64,000 nt of DNA from Anaerolineae bacterium (GTDB lineage Bacteria > Chloroflexota > Anaerolineae > Anaerolineales > Anaerolineaceae): the NCBI GenBank assembly GCA_013178295.1, contig JABLWW010000011.1:124001-188000 (forward strand), in the 5' to 3' direction. The translations under genes were made by a program, and so were the position numbers. The notes under the pieces are model-generated. The model made no database searches, was not told the DNA's origin, and saw only the letters and a list, made by a program, of their open reading frames with translations. Shown piece after piece: positions 18,937 through 28,306 of this stretch. How positions within the stretch are numbered: position 1 is the first letter of the stretch; the number at the start of each line of letters is the position of its first letter.

Positions 18937-20052
18937 ATGAGCCGACAATTGCTTAAAGGGAATGAAGCCATTGCAGAAGCCGCAGTACGCGCTGGTTTGC
19001 AAGCCTATTTTGGTTATCCGATTACCCCCCAAACTGAGCTGCTGGAGTATCTTTCTTTGCGTATGCCGGAGTTAGGCAGAGGGTTTGTACAGGCAGAGAG
19101 TGAACTGGCAGCCATTAACATGGTGTATGGCGCTGCCTGCACTGGTGCTCGCGTGATGACCTCGTCTTCCAGCCCTGGCATCAGTCTGATGATGGAGGGG
19201 TTATCCTATATTGCTGGTACGGAATTGCCAGTGGTGATGGTGGATGTCATGCGTGGCGGTCCGGGGTTGGGGAATCTGGGACCTTCGCAGGGGGACTATA
19301 ATCAGATTGTGCATGGGGGAGGACATGGTGATTATCATTGTCTGGCGCTGGCACCCTCGAACGTGCAGGAAGCCATTGACATGACTGCTGAGGCGTTTGA
19401 TTTGGCAGAACAATACCGTATGATTACCTGGATCGTCATTGACGGGTTGATTGGACAGATCATGGAGCCTGCGGAGCTTCCGCCGATGCAGCCGCTCAAG
19501 ACGTCATATCCCGACTGGGCGACCCGCGGGGCTGAGGGCGGGCGTAAGGCGCGCCTGCTCAAGTCCTTCTATGTGGATACCCTAGAGGAAGAGGCTGTCA
19601 ATATCCGCATGTTAAAGCGCTGGCAGGAAGCGCGCGAACATCTGGTGCGTTACCGTGCCTACTACATGGAGGACGCCCAGTTTGCGGTGATCGGTTTTGG
19701 TTCTGCGGGGCGTATTGCGCTGTCTGCTGTGCGTGCCGCGCGCGCTGAAGGCATTAAAGTGGGGCTGCTTCGACCGTTGGTGATCAGCCCCTTTCCAGAA
19801 GCGGTTGTACGGGAGGTGGCTGACAGATTAGAGGGTATACTGGTTGTGGAAATGAACGCTGGTATGATGCTGGATGATGTGCTTCTGGCAACCGAAAAGA
19901 AAACACCTGTGGAGTTTTACGGACGTGTGGGCGGTAATGCACCCCTGCCAGACGAGATACTGGAAGAGATTCATCGTTTGGCAAAAGGACCACTGACAAC
20001 TTCAGGCCACCCGCGTGATCGCTGGTTTAATCGTATCTCCAAGAACAATTAA
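18937..20052 (+). CDS. 2-oxoacid:ferredoxin oxidoreductase alpha subunit (VorB/KorA-like)
   Basis: A 371-residue alpha subunit. It begins LLKGNEAIAEAAVRAG with FGYPITPQTELLEYL, the conserved substrate-side motif, then QAESELAAINMVYGAA and TSSSSPGISLMMEGLSY, typical of 2-oxoisovalerate/2-oxoglutarate enzymes. The C-terminal half is the transketolase-C-like domain (FAVIGFGSAGRIA). The complex oxidatively decarboxylates a 2-oxoacid to acyl-CoA, reducing ferredoxin, or runs in reverse for biosynthesis. Similarity pattern favours VorB (branched-chain) but 2-oxoglutarate is possible. Confidence 0.92.
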   Translation: MSRQLLKGNEAIAEAAVRAGLQAYFGYPITPQTELLEYLSLRMPELGRGFVQAESELAAINMVYGAACTGARVMTSSSSPGISLMMEGLSYIAGTELPVVMVDVMRGGPGLGNLGPSQGDYNQIVHGGGHGDYHCLALAPSNVQEAIDMTAEAFDLAEQYRMITWIVIDGLIGQIMEPAELPPMQPLKTSYPDWATRGAEGGRKARLLKSFYVDTLEEEAVNIRMLKRWQEAREHLVRYRAYYMEDAQFAVIGFGSAGRIALSAVRAARAEGIKVGLLRPLVISPFPEAVVREVADRLEGILVVEMNAGMMLDDVLLATEKKTPVEFYGRVGGNAPLPDEILEEIHRLAKGPLTTSGHPRDRWFNRISKNN

Positions 20053-20063
20053 CAGGAGTATGA

Positions 20064-20849
20064 ATGAACATCCGACAAGAAATGGAAATGGAAGAGATCA
20101 TCTATCGCAGACCATCAACGCTGACTGAGCTGTCTACCGGCTACTGTCCGGGCTGCACGCATGGTGTGGCGCATCGTCTGGTGGCTGAGGTCATTGATGA
20201 GATGGGCATCCGCGGTCAAACGATCGGTGTCGCGCCTGTGGGATGCTCAGTCTTTGCATATAAGTTTATTGACGTGGACTTTGTCCAGGCTGCGCATGGG
20301 CGGGCACCGGCAATGGCAACGGGCATCAAGCGCGCCTTACCGGACCGCATCGTGTTTACCTATCAGGGTGACGGCGATATGATCTCGATTGGCACAGGCG
20401 AAATTGTCCACGCGGCGACGCGCGGTGAAAACATTACGGTAATATTTATCAATAATGCCAATTTTGCTATGACTGGCGGTCAGATGGCGCCCACCACGCT
20501 GCCCGGTATGAAGACCACCTCATCACCCCTGGGCAGAGATGTGGAGCAGATGGGATATCCCATACGTGCCTGTGAAGTGCTGGCGACGCTGGATGGCACC
20601 AGCTATGTTGTGCGCCGTTCGCTGCACAACCCCAAGAATATACGTATGGCAAAGAAGGCTATCCGCATTGCGTTTGAAGCTCAGGCGCGCGGCATGGGAT
20701 TCTCGATGGTCGAATTGCTTTCTACCTGCCCCACAAACTGGGGTCTCTCTCCGGTGCAGGCAACCAAGTGGCTGGAAGAAAAAATGTTGCCATATTACCC
20801 GCTGGGTGATTATAAGGTGCACCCTACGCTTTCCGATCTAAAGATATAG
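20064..20849 (+). CDS. 2-oxoacid:ferredoxin oxidoreductase beta subunit (ThDP-binding)
   Basis: A 261-residue thiamine diphosphate-binding subunit. [13 protein letters not shown] near the N-terminus and [17 protein letters not shown] with [16 protein letters not shown] supply the ThDP-Mg site. It follows the alpha gene by 11 bp with a good AGGAGT site. The final segment [12 protein letters not shown] is typical of Vor/Kor beta subunits. Confidence 0.94.
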   Translation: MNIRQEMEMEEIIYRRPSTLTELSTGYCPGCTHGVAHRLVAEVIDEMGIRGQTIGVAPVGCSVFAYKFIDVDFVQAAHGRAPAMATGIKRALPDRIVFTYQGDGDMISIGTGEIVHAATRGENITVIFINNANFAMTGGQMAPTTLPGMKTTSSPLGRDVEQMGYPIRACEVLATLDGTSYVVRRSLHNPKNIRMAKKAIRIAFEAQARGMGFSMVELLSTCPTNWGLSPVQATKWLEEKMLPYYPLGDYKVHPTLSDLKI

Positions 20850-20855
20850 GAGGAG

Positions 20856-21410
20856 ATGATGCAGACAGAGTTTGTCTTTTCGGGGTTTGGCGGGCAGGGT
20901 GTTATGTTTGCCGGGCAGCTTCTATCCTATGCTGCGATGGATGACGGGCTGCATGTTACCTGGTTTCCGTCTTATGGACCGGAGATGCGCGGCGGGACGG
21001 CGAATTGCGTGGTGATCATCTCTGATGAGGAAATAGGTTCTCCGATGGTGCGCAACCCAAAAGCCGCGGTGGTTTTCAATCTGCCATCGCTGGATAAGTA
21101 CGAGCCGCTGGTGCAACCGGGCGGCTTGATGGTGATCAATGCATCTATGGTCAATCGCGAGGTTGGGCGCGATGATATCACCTGTGTGCGCGTCCCGGCA
21201 AATGAGATTGCTGAGAAAGTGGGCGACAAGCGCATGGTCAATATGGTAATGCTGGGTGCGCTGATTGCCAATCTCCCTATCGTGCCTTTGTCATCTCTTG
21301 AGAAAGCACTTCGTGAGCACCTGCCCCAGCGGCATCAGCGCTTGCTGCCAGCCAATTTGCTGGCGCTTAAAGAGGGTTCTGTGTATCTGGCGGAGAAGGC
21401 TGTAAAGTAG
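20856..21410 (+). CDS. 2-oxoacid:ferredoxin oxidoreductase gamma subunit
   Basis: A 184-residue gamma subunit: FSGFGGQGVMFAGQLLSYAA at the N-terminus and the SYGPEMRGGTANC motif are hallmarks. It helps form the CoA-binding face of the complex. AGGAGG lies 2 nt before ATG 20856 and 5 nt before ATG 20859, so the second Met is likely the true start. It ends the operon and converges on the PBP-like gene 6 bp later. Confidence 0.93.
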   Translation: MMQTEFVFSGFGGQGVMFAGQLLSYAAMDDGLHVTWFPSYGPEMRGGTANCVVIISDEEIGSPMVRNPKAAVVFNLPSLDKYEPLVQPGGLMVINASMVNREVGRDDITCVRVPANEIAEKVGDKRMVNMVMLGALIANLPIVPLSSLEKALREHLPQRHQRLLPANLLALKEGSVYLAEKAVK

Positions 21411-21416
21411 AGACGG

Positions 21417-24329
21417 CTACTCGACACTAAAGGTGATCTTTTCCGAAAGCGTCTCGTTGCCTGCCAGGTCAACAGCCTTTACCTGGAGGGTGTGTTCTCC
21501 TTTTTGTGCCTCCCAGAGGTGTACATAGGGCGGCTGGATAGCTTCGCCTATCAGTTTCCCGTCCACGTACCAGATGACGCGCTCAATGCCGACAGCATCA
21601 CTTACGGTGGCTTCCATATTGACAGATGAAGCGAATACATTAATCTTCTGACCATTGGAGGGGGAAAAGGATTGTATGACGGGTGGTGTGTTATCTACGG
21701 TAACCTGTGTAATGGCGGACTGAATAGACTGGTCAGAGCGGATAACCAAAAGGCGCAAGGCGTAAAGCCCATCGCGTTGCTGGCGTGTGTCCCACGTTCC
21801 TAACACGTTGTCGTATTGCGGGGTGGTGACATCAGCGCCGATCTGCTGCCAGCTGCGCGGGTTAAGTCCTGCTCCTGCTTGCAAGCGATAAGCGGAAAAT
21901 GTCTCCCCGCCAGCGGAACCACGAATTTTCACTTCGCCTGAGACATAAGCAAAAAGCGGCGGGTATGTTATGCGCGTGTCGGGGGAAGATGGGGGAGGCT
22001 GAATTGTGTCGTAGGATTGTGGTGGCTTAGGAAGTCCCACCTCTTTTGCCCACGCGCTGAATTCGGGGGGAGGGATGAGAAAAGTGCGTTCCTCGATCAT
22101 TTCGAGGGGGGTGAATACGGTCGCCAAGAGCTGGGTTTCGCGGTTCACCTCATACGTACGGTACAGATTGTCAAACGTAGTGGGTTCGTTGCCTTGCAAA
22201 AATACCTCCTCCACTACTGCTGGGCAGGCAGGGGTAGGAAGCAGCCCTGAAGGGTCGCAGACTTTGATAATGCTGATACCGGAAGGTTGCTGCCATTCTG
22301 TTACCGGTAAATCGCGGTGGCTGTATTGCATGACAGCATGCCATATTCCGGCAGCCATTTTTGGGTCAAGTCGTAGATTGGGATCGCTCTGCGGCGGCAG
22401 CCCTAGCCAGACTACCGTCAGACGCTGAGGCGTATATCCGACGCTCCACACCTGATGACCGTCTGCGGTCTGCCCAATCTTGGCAGCAGCCGGACGTCCA
22501 ATTTGGAGAGGGTTGGGGAAACCCAGTGTTGCTCTGCGGGCATTGTCATCACCCAAAATATGATGGATAAGAAAAGAAAGCTGTGGGCTGAGCACCAGCT
22601 TTTCTTGTGGCGCTCCAGCTTCCCACCAGCGGCGGTGGGTTAAGTCTTCAATCCACAAAATCCCTGACGGGCGCTGGAGATTGCCTTCAGTCGCCTCACC
22701 TGTTGGAGTTGCGGACGCTTTTCCTATCTGCCGCCCCTGGTTTGCCAGTGTGGCATAGGACTGAGCAATTTCCAGAATGGTAACTTTACCCCCGCCGTAG
22801 AGCAAAGTCTCTGGGTTTTGACTTCTGGAGAGGTCTGGCAAACCAAACACCTGCGACATACGCCAGACGTTGAAAGCGCCTATATCTACCAAAAGTTTTG
22901 TTATGGGGATCAGATAGTCATTGGCGATTGCCGTTCGCAGACGCAGAGGCCCATGATATTCCACCTCTGGTGGCTGAAATTCCTCCAAACCCGCTGGTAT
23001 ATTCTGAGGGACATCCCAGAGCAGACTGGAGGGGCTGAGCCCACGCCCGAAGGCAGCTACTGCAACAAAGGGGGTTAATAGCGATCCTGGATCGTGGAGC
23101 GAGAGAGTCTCGCTTTCTCCCAGAACGCTGGTATCCCCCAACATTGCCAGCACTTCGCCGCTGGCAAGGTCAAGAATGACGGCGCTGCCCTCAAGTTCTG
23201 CCGGGAAAACCCGGTCGCCAGTTGCAATGGTGGGTAACAGAGAGGCTGTTTTGCAGTTTGCATCGTCCGGAAGACCTGTGGCTGGCATCTGGTCTTCGAG
23301 ACGCAGCAATTGGGTGCGCAGGGCACACGTCAGCTGGGTTTGCAAATCATAGTCTAGTGTGGTGATGATGCGTAAGCCGCCGCGTTCAACACGTTGCCTG
23401 CCCAGTGCTGCAATCATCTGGTTGATCACCTGACGGGTAAAAGCCCTGGCAATTTGCGGGGTTTCCGGCTGTGGCAACCTTGGCGAGATGATTGTTTGTT
23501 TGGCTTGCTCGTACTCCTGATCGCTGATCAGACGGCGTGCATGCCATTCTCCAAGCAAAACCTGCTGACGCTCGAATGCTGCCGCCGGAGCATCCAGTGG
23601 GTTGAGAGCTGGCGATTGTACTGTTGCCAGTAGCAGGGCAACCTCTGCCAGGTTAAGCTCTCGAGCGGATTTATCCAGATAAAGCCGTGCAGCGCTTTCG
23701 GCACCGTATGCCTGATGACCGTAATACATGCTGTTGAGCGTCCATTCCAGCACCTGGGCATGCCCATATTGTTTGATTGTCTGTGCTGCAAGCATTTTTG
23801 CTCGCAGGGCGCGGCGGACTCCGGCAGGTTCTTGATCGAGAAGCAGGTCTGACACCAGTCTTTCGGCAAGGGTGCTGGGCTGTGGTGAAAGCAAATGAGT
23901 CCAATCCACTCCCGATCCTTGCCAGAAGGTCGGGTCGTAGGTTGCCACTGTCATTTCCACCAGGAGCGGTGAGAAATGGTTGGCGTGTTCTGGGTTGAGG
24001 AAAAGATAGGTGCGTTCAACACCGGGGTTCTCGATGCTTGTCAGCAAACGTTGACCGCTGCGGTCATAAATGCGTGTTGGCTCAAGCAGCAGACCGTTAC
24101 GCGGATTGAGCCAGATGGGCAACAGCTCTATTGAAGGCAGGTTCGTTGTCAGGCTGGCATAAGCCATTGCTGACAGCAAAACGATAAAAACCAGGAAGAG
24201 CGAGAGCAGTGTGCCAATGATCCATAACGGGCGGATAAGCAGCGCTGGCAGCCTGCGCCGATGGGTGGCGCTGCGGCGCTGGCGGCGGTTTGTCAAGGTG
24301 TAGATCGAAAGCAAGCGCACGGGTTGCAT
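21417..24329 (-). CDS. Class A penicillin-binding protein-like pseudoenzyme
   Basis: A 970-residue membrane protein with a helix at ~32-58, a GT51 glycosyltransferase-like region (~100-250), a transpeptidase-like region (~380-650) and a C-terminal Ig-like domain (~885-970). The overall fold signatures are clear (LEWTLNSMYYGHQAYGAESAA, LAEVALLLATVQSP, WSVGYTPQRLTVVWLG), but catalytic positions differ: the motif-1 Glu is Tyr131 (ATYDPTFW), the motif-3 Glu is Ala177, SxxK reads SLLT (416-419), SxN reads DYL (471-473) and KTG reads KIG (617-619). The frame is uninterrupted. It probably has a structural or regulatory role in the envelope. The TPR gene upstream ends 7 bp before it. Confidence 0.88.
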   Translation of the reverse strand: MQPVRLLSIYTLTNRRQRRSATHRRRLPALLIRPLWIIGTLLSLFLVFIVLLSAMAYASLTTNLPSIELLPIWLNPRNGLLLEPTRIYDRSGQRLLTSIENPGVERTYLFLNPEHANHFSPLLVEMTVATYDPTFWQGSGVDWTHLLSPQPSTLAERLVSDLLLDQEPAGVRRALRAKMLAAQTIKQYGHAQVLEWTLNSMYYGHQAYGAESAARLYLDKSARELNLAEVALLLATVQSPALNPLDAPAAAFERQQVLLGEWHARRLISDQEYEQAKQTIISPRLPQPETPQIARAFTRQVINQMIAALGRQRVERGGLRIITTLDYDLQTQLTCALRTQLLRLEDQMPATGLPDDANCKTASLLPTIATGDRVFPAELEGSAVILDLASGEVLAMLGDTSVLGESETLSLHDPGSLLTPFVAVAAFGRGLSPSSLLWDVPQNIPAGLEEFQPPEVEYHGPLRLRTAIANDYLIPITKLLVDIGAFNVWRMSQVFGLPDLSRSQNPETLLYGGGKVTILEIAQSYATLANQGRQIGKASATPTGEATEGNLQRPSGILWIEDLTHRRWWEAGAPQEKLVLSPQLSFLIHHILGDDNARRATLGFPNPLQIGRPAAAKIGQTADGHQVWSVGYTPQRLTVVWLGLPPQSDPNLRLDPKMAAGIWHAVMQYSHRDLPVTEWQQPSGISIIKVCDPSGLLPTPACPAVVEEVFLQGNEPTTFDNLYRTYEVNRETQLLATVFTPLEMIEERTFLIPPPEFSAWAKEVGLPKPPQSYDTIQPPPSSPDTRITYPPLFAYVSGEVKIRGSAGGETFSAYRLQAGAGLNPRSWQQIGADVTTPQYDNVLGTWDTRQQRDGLYALRLLVIRSDQSIQSAITQVTVDNTPPVIQSFSPSNGQKINVFASSVNMEATVSDAVGIERVIWYVDGKLIGEAIQPPYVHLWEAQKGEHTLQVKAVDLAGNETLSEKITFSVE

Positions 24330-24336
24330 CCTGAAT

Positions 24337-26256
24337 TTATGGTGCGGGTGTTACGCTCTGGTCGTGCGCCAAGGTTGGCAGTTGGGTGATTGTTGGAATA
24401 GGCGTATTTGGCAAGGCAATCGTTGCAATTGGGGTGGGCGTAGCGGGGGGTATGCGGATGGTCGGCGTGCGCGTGAGCGGGCTTGTTTTTGTGGGGGATG
24501 GTGTGCGGGTGCGTGTTGGAGTACGGCTTGGGGTTTGTGTGGGTACAGTGGGCGTTGGCGATTTGGGCGCCAGCACATCCAGCCGCTGGCGTGCAGTGGC
24601 GCGCCAGGCGTCAGGGATGTCGGTAGAGGGCAGATTGAGCAGTGCTTCCCAGTCGCGAATTGCTGCCTGGAGCATGTTTATCTTCTCAAGCGCCTGCGCG
24701 CGCCAGTAATAGACCTGTCCCTCTTCGCCAATGTTGGTTGCCAGCCCATGAGCGTTAGCAAAGCGCATATAGGCTTCACTGTCTTTCCCCAGTATGAGAC
24801 AGGCACGCCCCAGGGCGATATTGGCATCAAAAGAGCGCGGGCGAAGCGTAATTGCCACGCGCAAGTCCTTTTCTGCCAGGTCTGGCTTTTGCTGCTCAAG
24901 GTAGATCAACCCGCGCCGCAAACGGGCATCAAATTGTTTTCCGTCTGCTTTTATTGCATTGTCAAGCGCAGCCAGAGATAGGGTAATTTGGTTTTGCTGT
25001 GCATAGGCTTCCCCCAGCCAGGCAAGCGCCTGTGCGTCTTGGGGCTCATAGAGGGTATACATTGCCAGGGTAGCGATTGCCAGATCAATATTCTCCTCTA
25101 ACAGGGCTGCTTGGCCAAGTGTACGATAAACATCCAAATAGGTGTAATCGAGTTGATTGGCGCGTTGCGCGTCTGCCAGCGCCTGCGCCGAGTTGTTAAG
25201 TTGCAGGTGGACGCGTGCGCGCTGATAGAACACCTGAGGTGAGTCGGGAGCTTGCTCGGCTGCCTGGTTCAGGTATTGCAGTGCGGTGGCAGGGTCATTG
25301 CGCGAGAGGAGCAGATGAGCTAGCTCAAGGTATGCCTCGGTCAAGCGCGGATCCATGTCAATGGCGGTTTTCATATCGGCTTTTGCATCTTTCCATTTTG
25401 TCTGAGGAGAAATGGCAAGAACGGATCTGCCGCGCCCTAGATACGCTGCTGCAAAGTAGGGGTTGATTTGCAATGCCCGTTTGTAGGCTGCAAGCGCATT
25501 GCTGTGTTGGCCTTCCATGCGGAAGGTCTCGCCGATGTAGAAGTAAATGTCCGCTGATTCCGGCTCGAGGGTTAAAACCTGCTGCAACATGTTGCGGCTG
25601 CCTTCCCAATCCTGACGCTGATATGCCGTCAGGGCGGAGCGATATGCCTCGGCGCGTGGGTGTGGGGTGTTGACGTACAATGGCGTGGGGGTATACGTTG
25701 CCTCCAGTAATGTCCACAATGGCACAGGACTACTGAAGGTTGGGGTAGGTCCGGTGGGGTGCGGGGTTGATGTAGGGGGGATAGTCTGCGTTGCTGCCCC
25801 GGCTGCAAAGAGCGGCATTTGCAAGCCTTTGCTGGTCTGATTTCTGGCGGGTAAGATCGTTACCACTGCTAGCACAGCCACAACCACCAGAAGGGCAGCT
25901 GCGCCTAGCAGCGAGGTCTGCATCCAGGCGGGCATCAGCAGTAGCTTATCTGCAGAGGAGGATGGGAACATTTTGCTTTGCCAATCGCGTTTCTGCAGAC
26001 GCATGGGTACTGCCAGCTTTTCATCTGGGGGCATAGCTCCCAGCAAACTCAATCCCCGCCGGGCAGAGAGGTTTTTGGGATCCAGGCGCAGAACCTCTTT
26101 TAAGCAGAAAATGCGTTCGCGCGGTGTTTCCACCACAACGCTCATCCAGAGCCAGTAATCTGCGTGATTGGGGTGATCCTTAATCAGACGGGTCAGCAAG
26201 TCGCGGGCGCGCAGGTAATCCCGATGCTCAATCGCCTGCATGGCTTGTTGAAACAT
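24337..26256 (-). CDS. TPR-repeat membrane protein with Thr/Pro-rich tail
   Basis: About 639 residues. An N-terminal cytoplasmic TPR pair (AIEHRDYLRARDLL, VVETPRERIFCLKEVLRL) precedes one membrane helix (LLGAAALLVVVAVLAVVTIL, ~120-140). The extracellular part has about ten TPR units in tandem (for example GEYAQQ-type helices A/B) and ends in a ~90-residue TPTPT-rich tail. TPR arrays bind proteins. The gene is co-oriented with, and 7 bp from, the PBP-like gene, so the two may form an envelope complex. ATG 26256 has GAGGA 5 nt upstream; the upstream ATG 26280 has no ribosome site. Confidence 0.85.
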   Translation of the reverse strand: MFQQAMQAIEHRDYLRARDLLTRLIKDHPNHADYWLWMSVVVETPRERIFCLKEVLRLDPKNLSARRGLSLLGAMPPDEKLAVPMRLQKRDWQSKMFPSSSADKLLLMPAWMQTSLLGAAALLVVVAVLAVVTILPARNQTSKGLQMPLFAAGAATQTIPPTSTPHPTGPTPTFSSPVPLWTLLEATYTPTPLYVNTPHPRAEAYRSALTAYQRQDWEGSRNMLQQVLTLEPESADIYFYIGETFRMEGQHSNALAAYKRALQINPYFAAAYLGRGRSVLAISPQTKWKDAKADMKTAIDMDPRLTEAYLELAHLLLSRNDPATALQYLNQAAEQAPDSPQVFYQRARVHLQLNNSAQALADAQRANQLDYTYLDVYRTLGQAALLEENIDLAIATLAMYTLYEPQDAQALAWLGEAYAQQNQITLSLAALDNAIKADGKQFDARLRRGLIYLEQQKPDLAEKDLRVAITLRPRSFDANIALGRACLILGKDSEAYMRFANAHGLATNIGEEGQVYYWRAQALEKINMLQAAIRDWEALLNLPSTDIPDAWRATARQRLDVLAPKSPTPTVPTQTPSRTPTRTRTPSPTKTSPLTRTPTIRIPPATPTPIATIALPNTPIPTITQLPTLAHDQSVTPAP

Positions 26257-26351
26257 GCTTTCCTCAGGTTTAAGCACCATGCTTTCAGTTTAACACAGGC
26301 AAAAAAAGTCGGCAAGGTTCGCAGCTTGTGAAGACAATCATTCGGAAGCGG

Positions 26352-26357
26352 TATAAT
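26352..26357 (+). promoter_or_regulatory. -10 box, probable leaderless promoter
   Basis: TATAAT ending 7 nt before the ATG at 26365, with no Shine-Dalgarno in between, so transcription should begin at or next to the start codon. The -35 region is weak. Confidence 0.6.
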
Positions 26358-26364
26358 ACCTTCT

Positions 26365-27687
26365 ATGCCTCAAAAAAGCTCCTTATGGCTTATGCTGTTG
26401 ATTGGCACGCTATATTTTCTAGCTTTCATCCCTGCCAATTTGCAGGGTGCCAAAAGCGAGGCGATGCTTTCTAGGACATCCATTGATGAGCCAGTAACGT
26501 ATCCGTATGTTGTGCGGATGTTGACGCCTGCCAGCGATTGGCGCGATCTGTTCTCGCGCTGGGTTTTATACGGTGATTATCATTATGGCTATCCGTTTTA
26601 CTTTTTCTCTGCTTTGTCTGTGCTGCCGGTGCGATTGATATATGGGGCGCGTTTTACAGATCATACTGCTCTTAACCTGCTTTTGCTAAGACAGTTGATC
26701 AGCGTTCTGCCGATGATCCTAGCGGTTGCGGTGCTGGCTTATTCCAGTGTTGGGCGGGGGCGTCTTCTTGTGTTGGGTGGTTTGTTTGTGTTTGTGCTTT
26801 CCACCCGCGCAGTTGTGCGTCAGAATATTCAGTGGTGGCATCCCGACGCGCTGTCTGTGCTGGCGGTGGCGTTGACTCTGTATTGTTTACAGCGTGATAA
26901 TCTGCGTTTTGGCAGGTATTTTTATCTTTCAGCGGCAATGTGCGGTTTGGCGGCTGGCATCAAGCTGGCTGGAGTCTGGTTCTTCCTGACGGTGGCGGTA
27001 TATCTGTGGCTGGGTTTCAAGCGGCGAGCGCTCATGTTCGGACGGACAATTGCCATGGGGGCATTGTTTTTAGTCGTGATGGGGCTGGCGTTGGTTGTCT
27101 CTAATCCATTTCTGTACAATTCCGGCGCACGCCAGGAGATGATCGCCATTCAGACGTATAAGACCACCGAGCTGGATCAAGGCTACAGCCATGATGATCC
27201 GCTGTATTATTCCAAAGGCTTGCGCTGGTGGCTGCCTACACTACAGAACTGGTATGCCCATCCGTTTGTGCTTCTCTTTTTGTTGTTCTCCCTGTTAGCG
27301 GGATGTGTTTGGGGCTCGCGCCGTCTGTATAACCTGCTGGTGCTGACCTGGATCATCCCTTATTCCGTGTATCTTCTGTATTTTGTGGCGGTTAAGCCGG
27401 ATCACTACTGGTTGCCAGTGATGCTGCCTCTGTTTGCCGCTGCCGCAAATATTTTAGTGCTTGTTGCCGAGGGCGGTAATGCGCTTGTCAAAAGGCTGGG
27501 GCGTTATCGCTCGTTGATGTGGGTTGTGGTGATGGCGGTGCTGGCGGCACAGATGTTCTGGAACGTTGCTCGTCCCGAAACGGGGCTGTATGCGCTTTAC
27601 AGCCGTTCCATGCGGGTGGAGACAGAACTAACGACGCAATCATTCGATGTGCGCAGCCGTATGGCTGCTGCAGATTTAGATAAGTGA
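26365..27687 (+). CDS. GT39/PMT-like membrane glycosyltransferase
   Basis: A 440-residue protein with about ten membrane helices. The first loop carries the acidic motif SIDEPVTYPYVVRML, resembling the catalytic Asp/Glu loop of GT-C enzymes, and later HPDALSVLAVAL and VKPDHYWLPVMLPLFAAAA fit the ArnT/PMT pattern. It probably transfers a sugar from a lipid carrier on the outer face of the membrane. Acceptor and donor are unknown. A methyltransferase gene follows 9 bp later. Confidence 0.75.
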   Translation: MPQKSSLWLMLLIGTLYFLAFIPANLQGAKSEAMLSRTSIDEPVTYPYVVRMLTPASDWRDLFSRWVLYGDYHYGYPFYFFSALSVLPVRLIYGARFTDHTALNLLLLRQLISVLPMILAVAVLAYSSVGRGRLLVLGGLFVFVLSTRAVVRQNIQWWHPDALSVLAVALTLYCLQRDNLRFGRYFYLSAAMCGLAAGIKLAGVWFFLTVAVYLWLGFKRRALMFGRTIAMGALFLVVMGLALVVSNPFLYNSGARQEMIAIQTYKTTELDQGYSHDDPLYYSKGLRWWLPTLQNWYAHPFVLLFLLFSLLAGCVWGSRRLYNLLVLTWIIPYSVYLLYFVAVKPDHYWLPVMLPLFAAAANILVLVAEGGNALVKRLGRYRSLMWVVVMAVLAAQMFWNVARPETGLYALYSRSMRVETELTTQSFDVRSRMAAADLDK

Positions 27688-27696
27688 GTAGCAGCG

Positions 27697-28269
27697 ATGT
27701 CTTCTTTCAATCATTTTGACTTTCTTGCTCCATTTTATGAACGCTTTATTGTCGGGGTTCAGCCGCAAGACTTGCTGCGCCAGCTGGATATTCCGCGCGG
27801 GGCAATGATCCTGGATGCTGGCGGCGGCACCGGACGCATTGCTCAATTCCTCCATAATGGGAACAGTCAGGTGTGGGTGATAGACCTTTCCTATAAAATG
27901 CTGACACGTGCAAAGTGGAAAGGGGGGTTACTTCCCGCCTGCGCTTATGTGGAAAAGTTGCCCTTTGCGACAGCCACTTTTGACCGCGTTGTGATGGTAG
28001 ATGCGTTTCATCATGTGTGTAATCAGCAGGATACAGTGCGCGAGATGTTGCGTGTGCTTAAGCCTGGAGGACGCTTGATTATCGAGGAGCCAGATATTCG
28101 CTCAGGATTGGTCAAGCTGATTGCGTTGGGTGAAAAGCTGCTTGGAATGCGCAGCCGGATTCTTTCAGCCCAACAGATAACGCAATTGTTTGACAATCTA
28201 CCGGTGCGTGTTTCCGTCAATCAATTGGATTACAAGATATGGGTTGTGGCAGATAAATCTAGTTGTTGA
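27697..28269 (+). CDS. Class I SAM-dependent methyltransferase
   Basis: A 190-residue methyltransferase: motif I ILDAGGGTGRIAQFL, post-motif VIDLSYKML, motif II VVMVDAFHHV and LRVLKPGGRLIIEEP. UbiE/Methyltransf_11 type; the substrate is unknown. It lies 9 bp downstream of the membrane glycosyltransferase, probably in the same transcript, and converges on the desulfhydrase gene. Confidence 0.9.
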   Translation: MSSFNHFDFLAPFYERFIVGVQPQDLLRQLDIPRGAMILDAGGGTGRIAQFLHNGNSQVWVIDLSYKMLTRAKWKGGLLPACAYVEKLPFATATFDRVVMVDAFHHVCNQQDTVREMLRVLKPGGRLIIEEPDIRSGLVKLIALGEKLLGMRSRILSAQQITQLFDNLPVRVSVNQLDYKIWVVADKSSC

Positions 28270-28306
28270 GGTTGACAATACTCAGCGATAAGTTTTCGGC
28301 TGCTTA

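Noticed and set aside
24364-24981. Plus-strand Gly/Arg/Trp-rich open frame opposite the TPR gene
   Set aside because: Produced by reading the Thr/Pro-rich repeat region in reverse; low-complexity composition.
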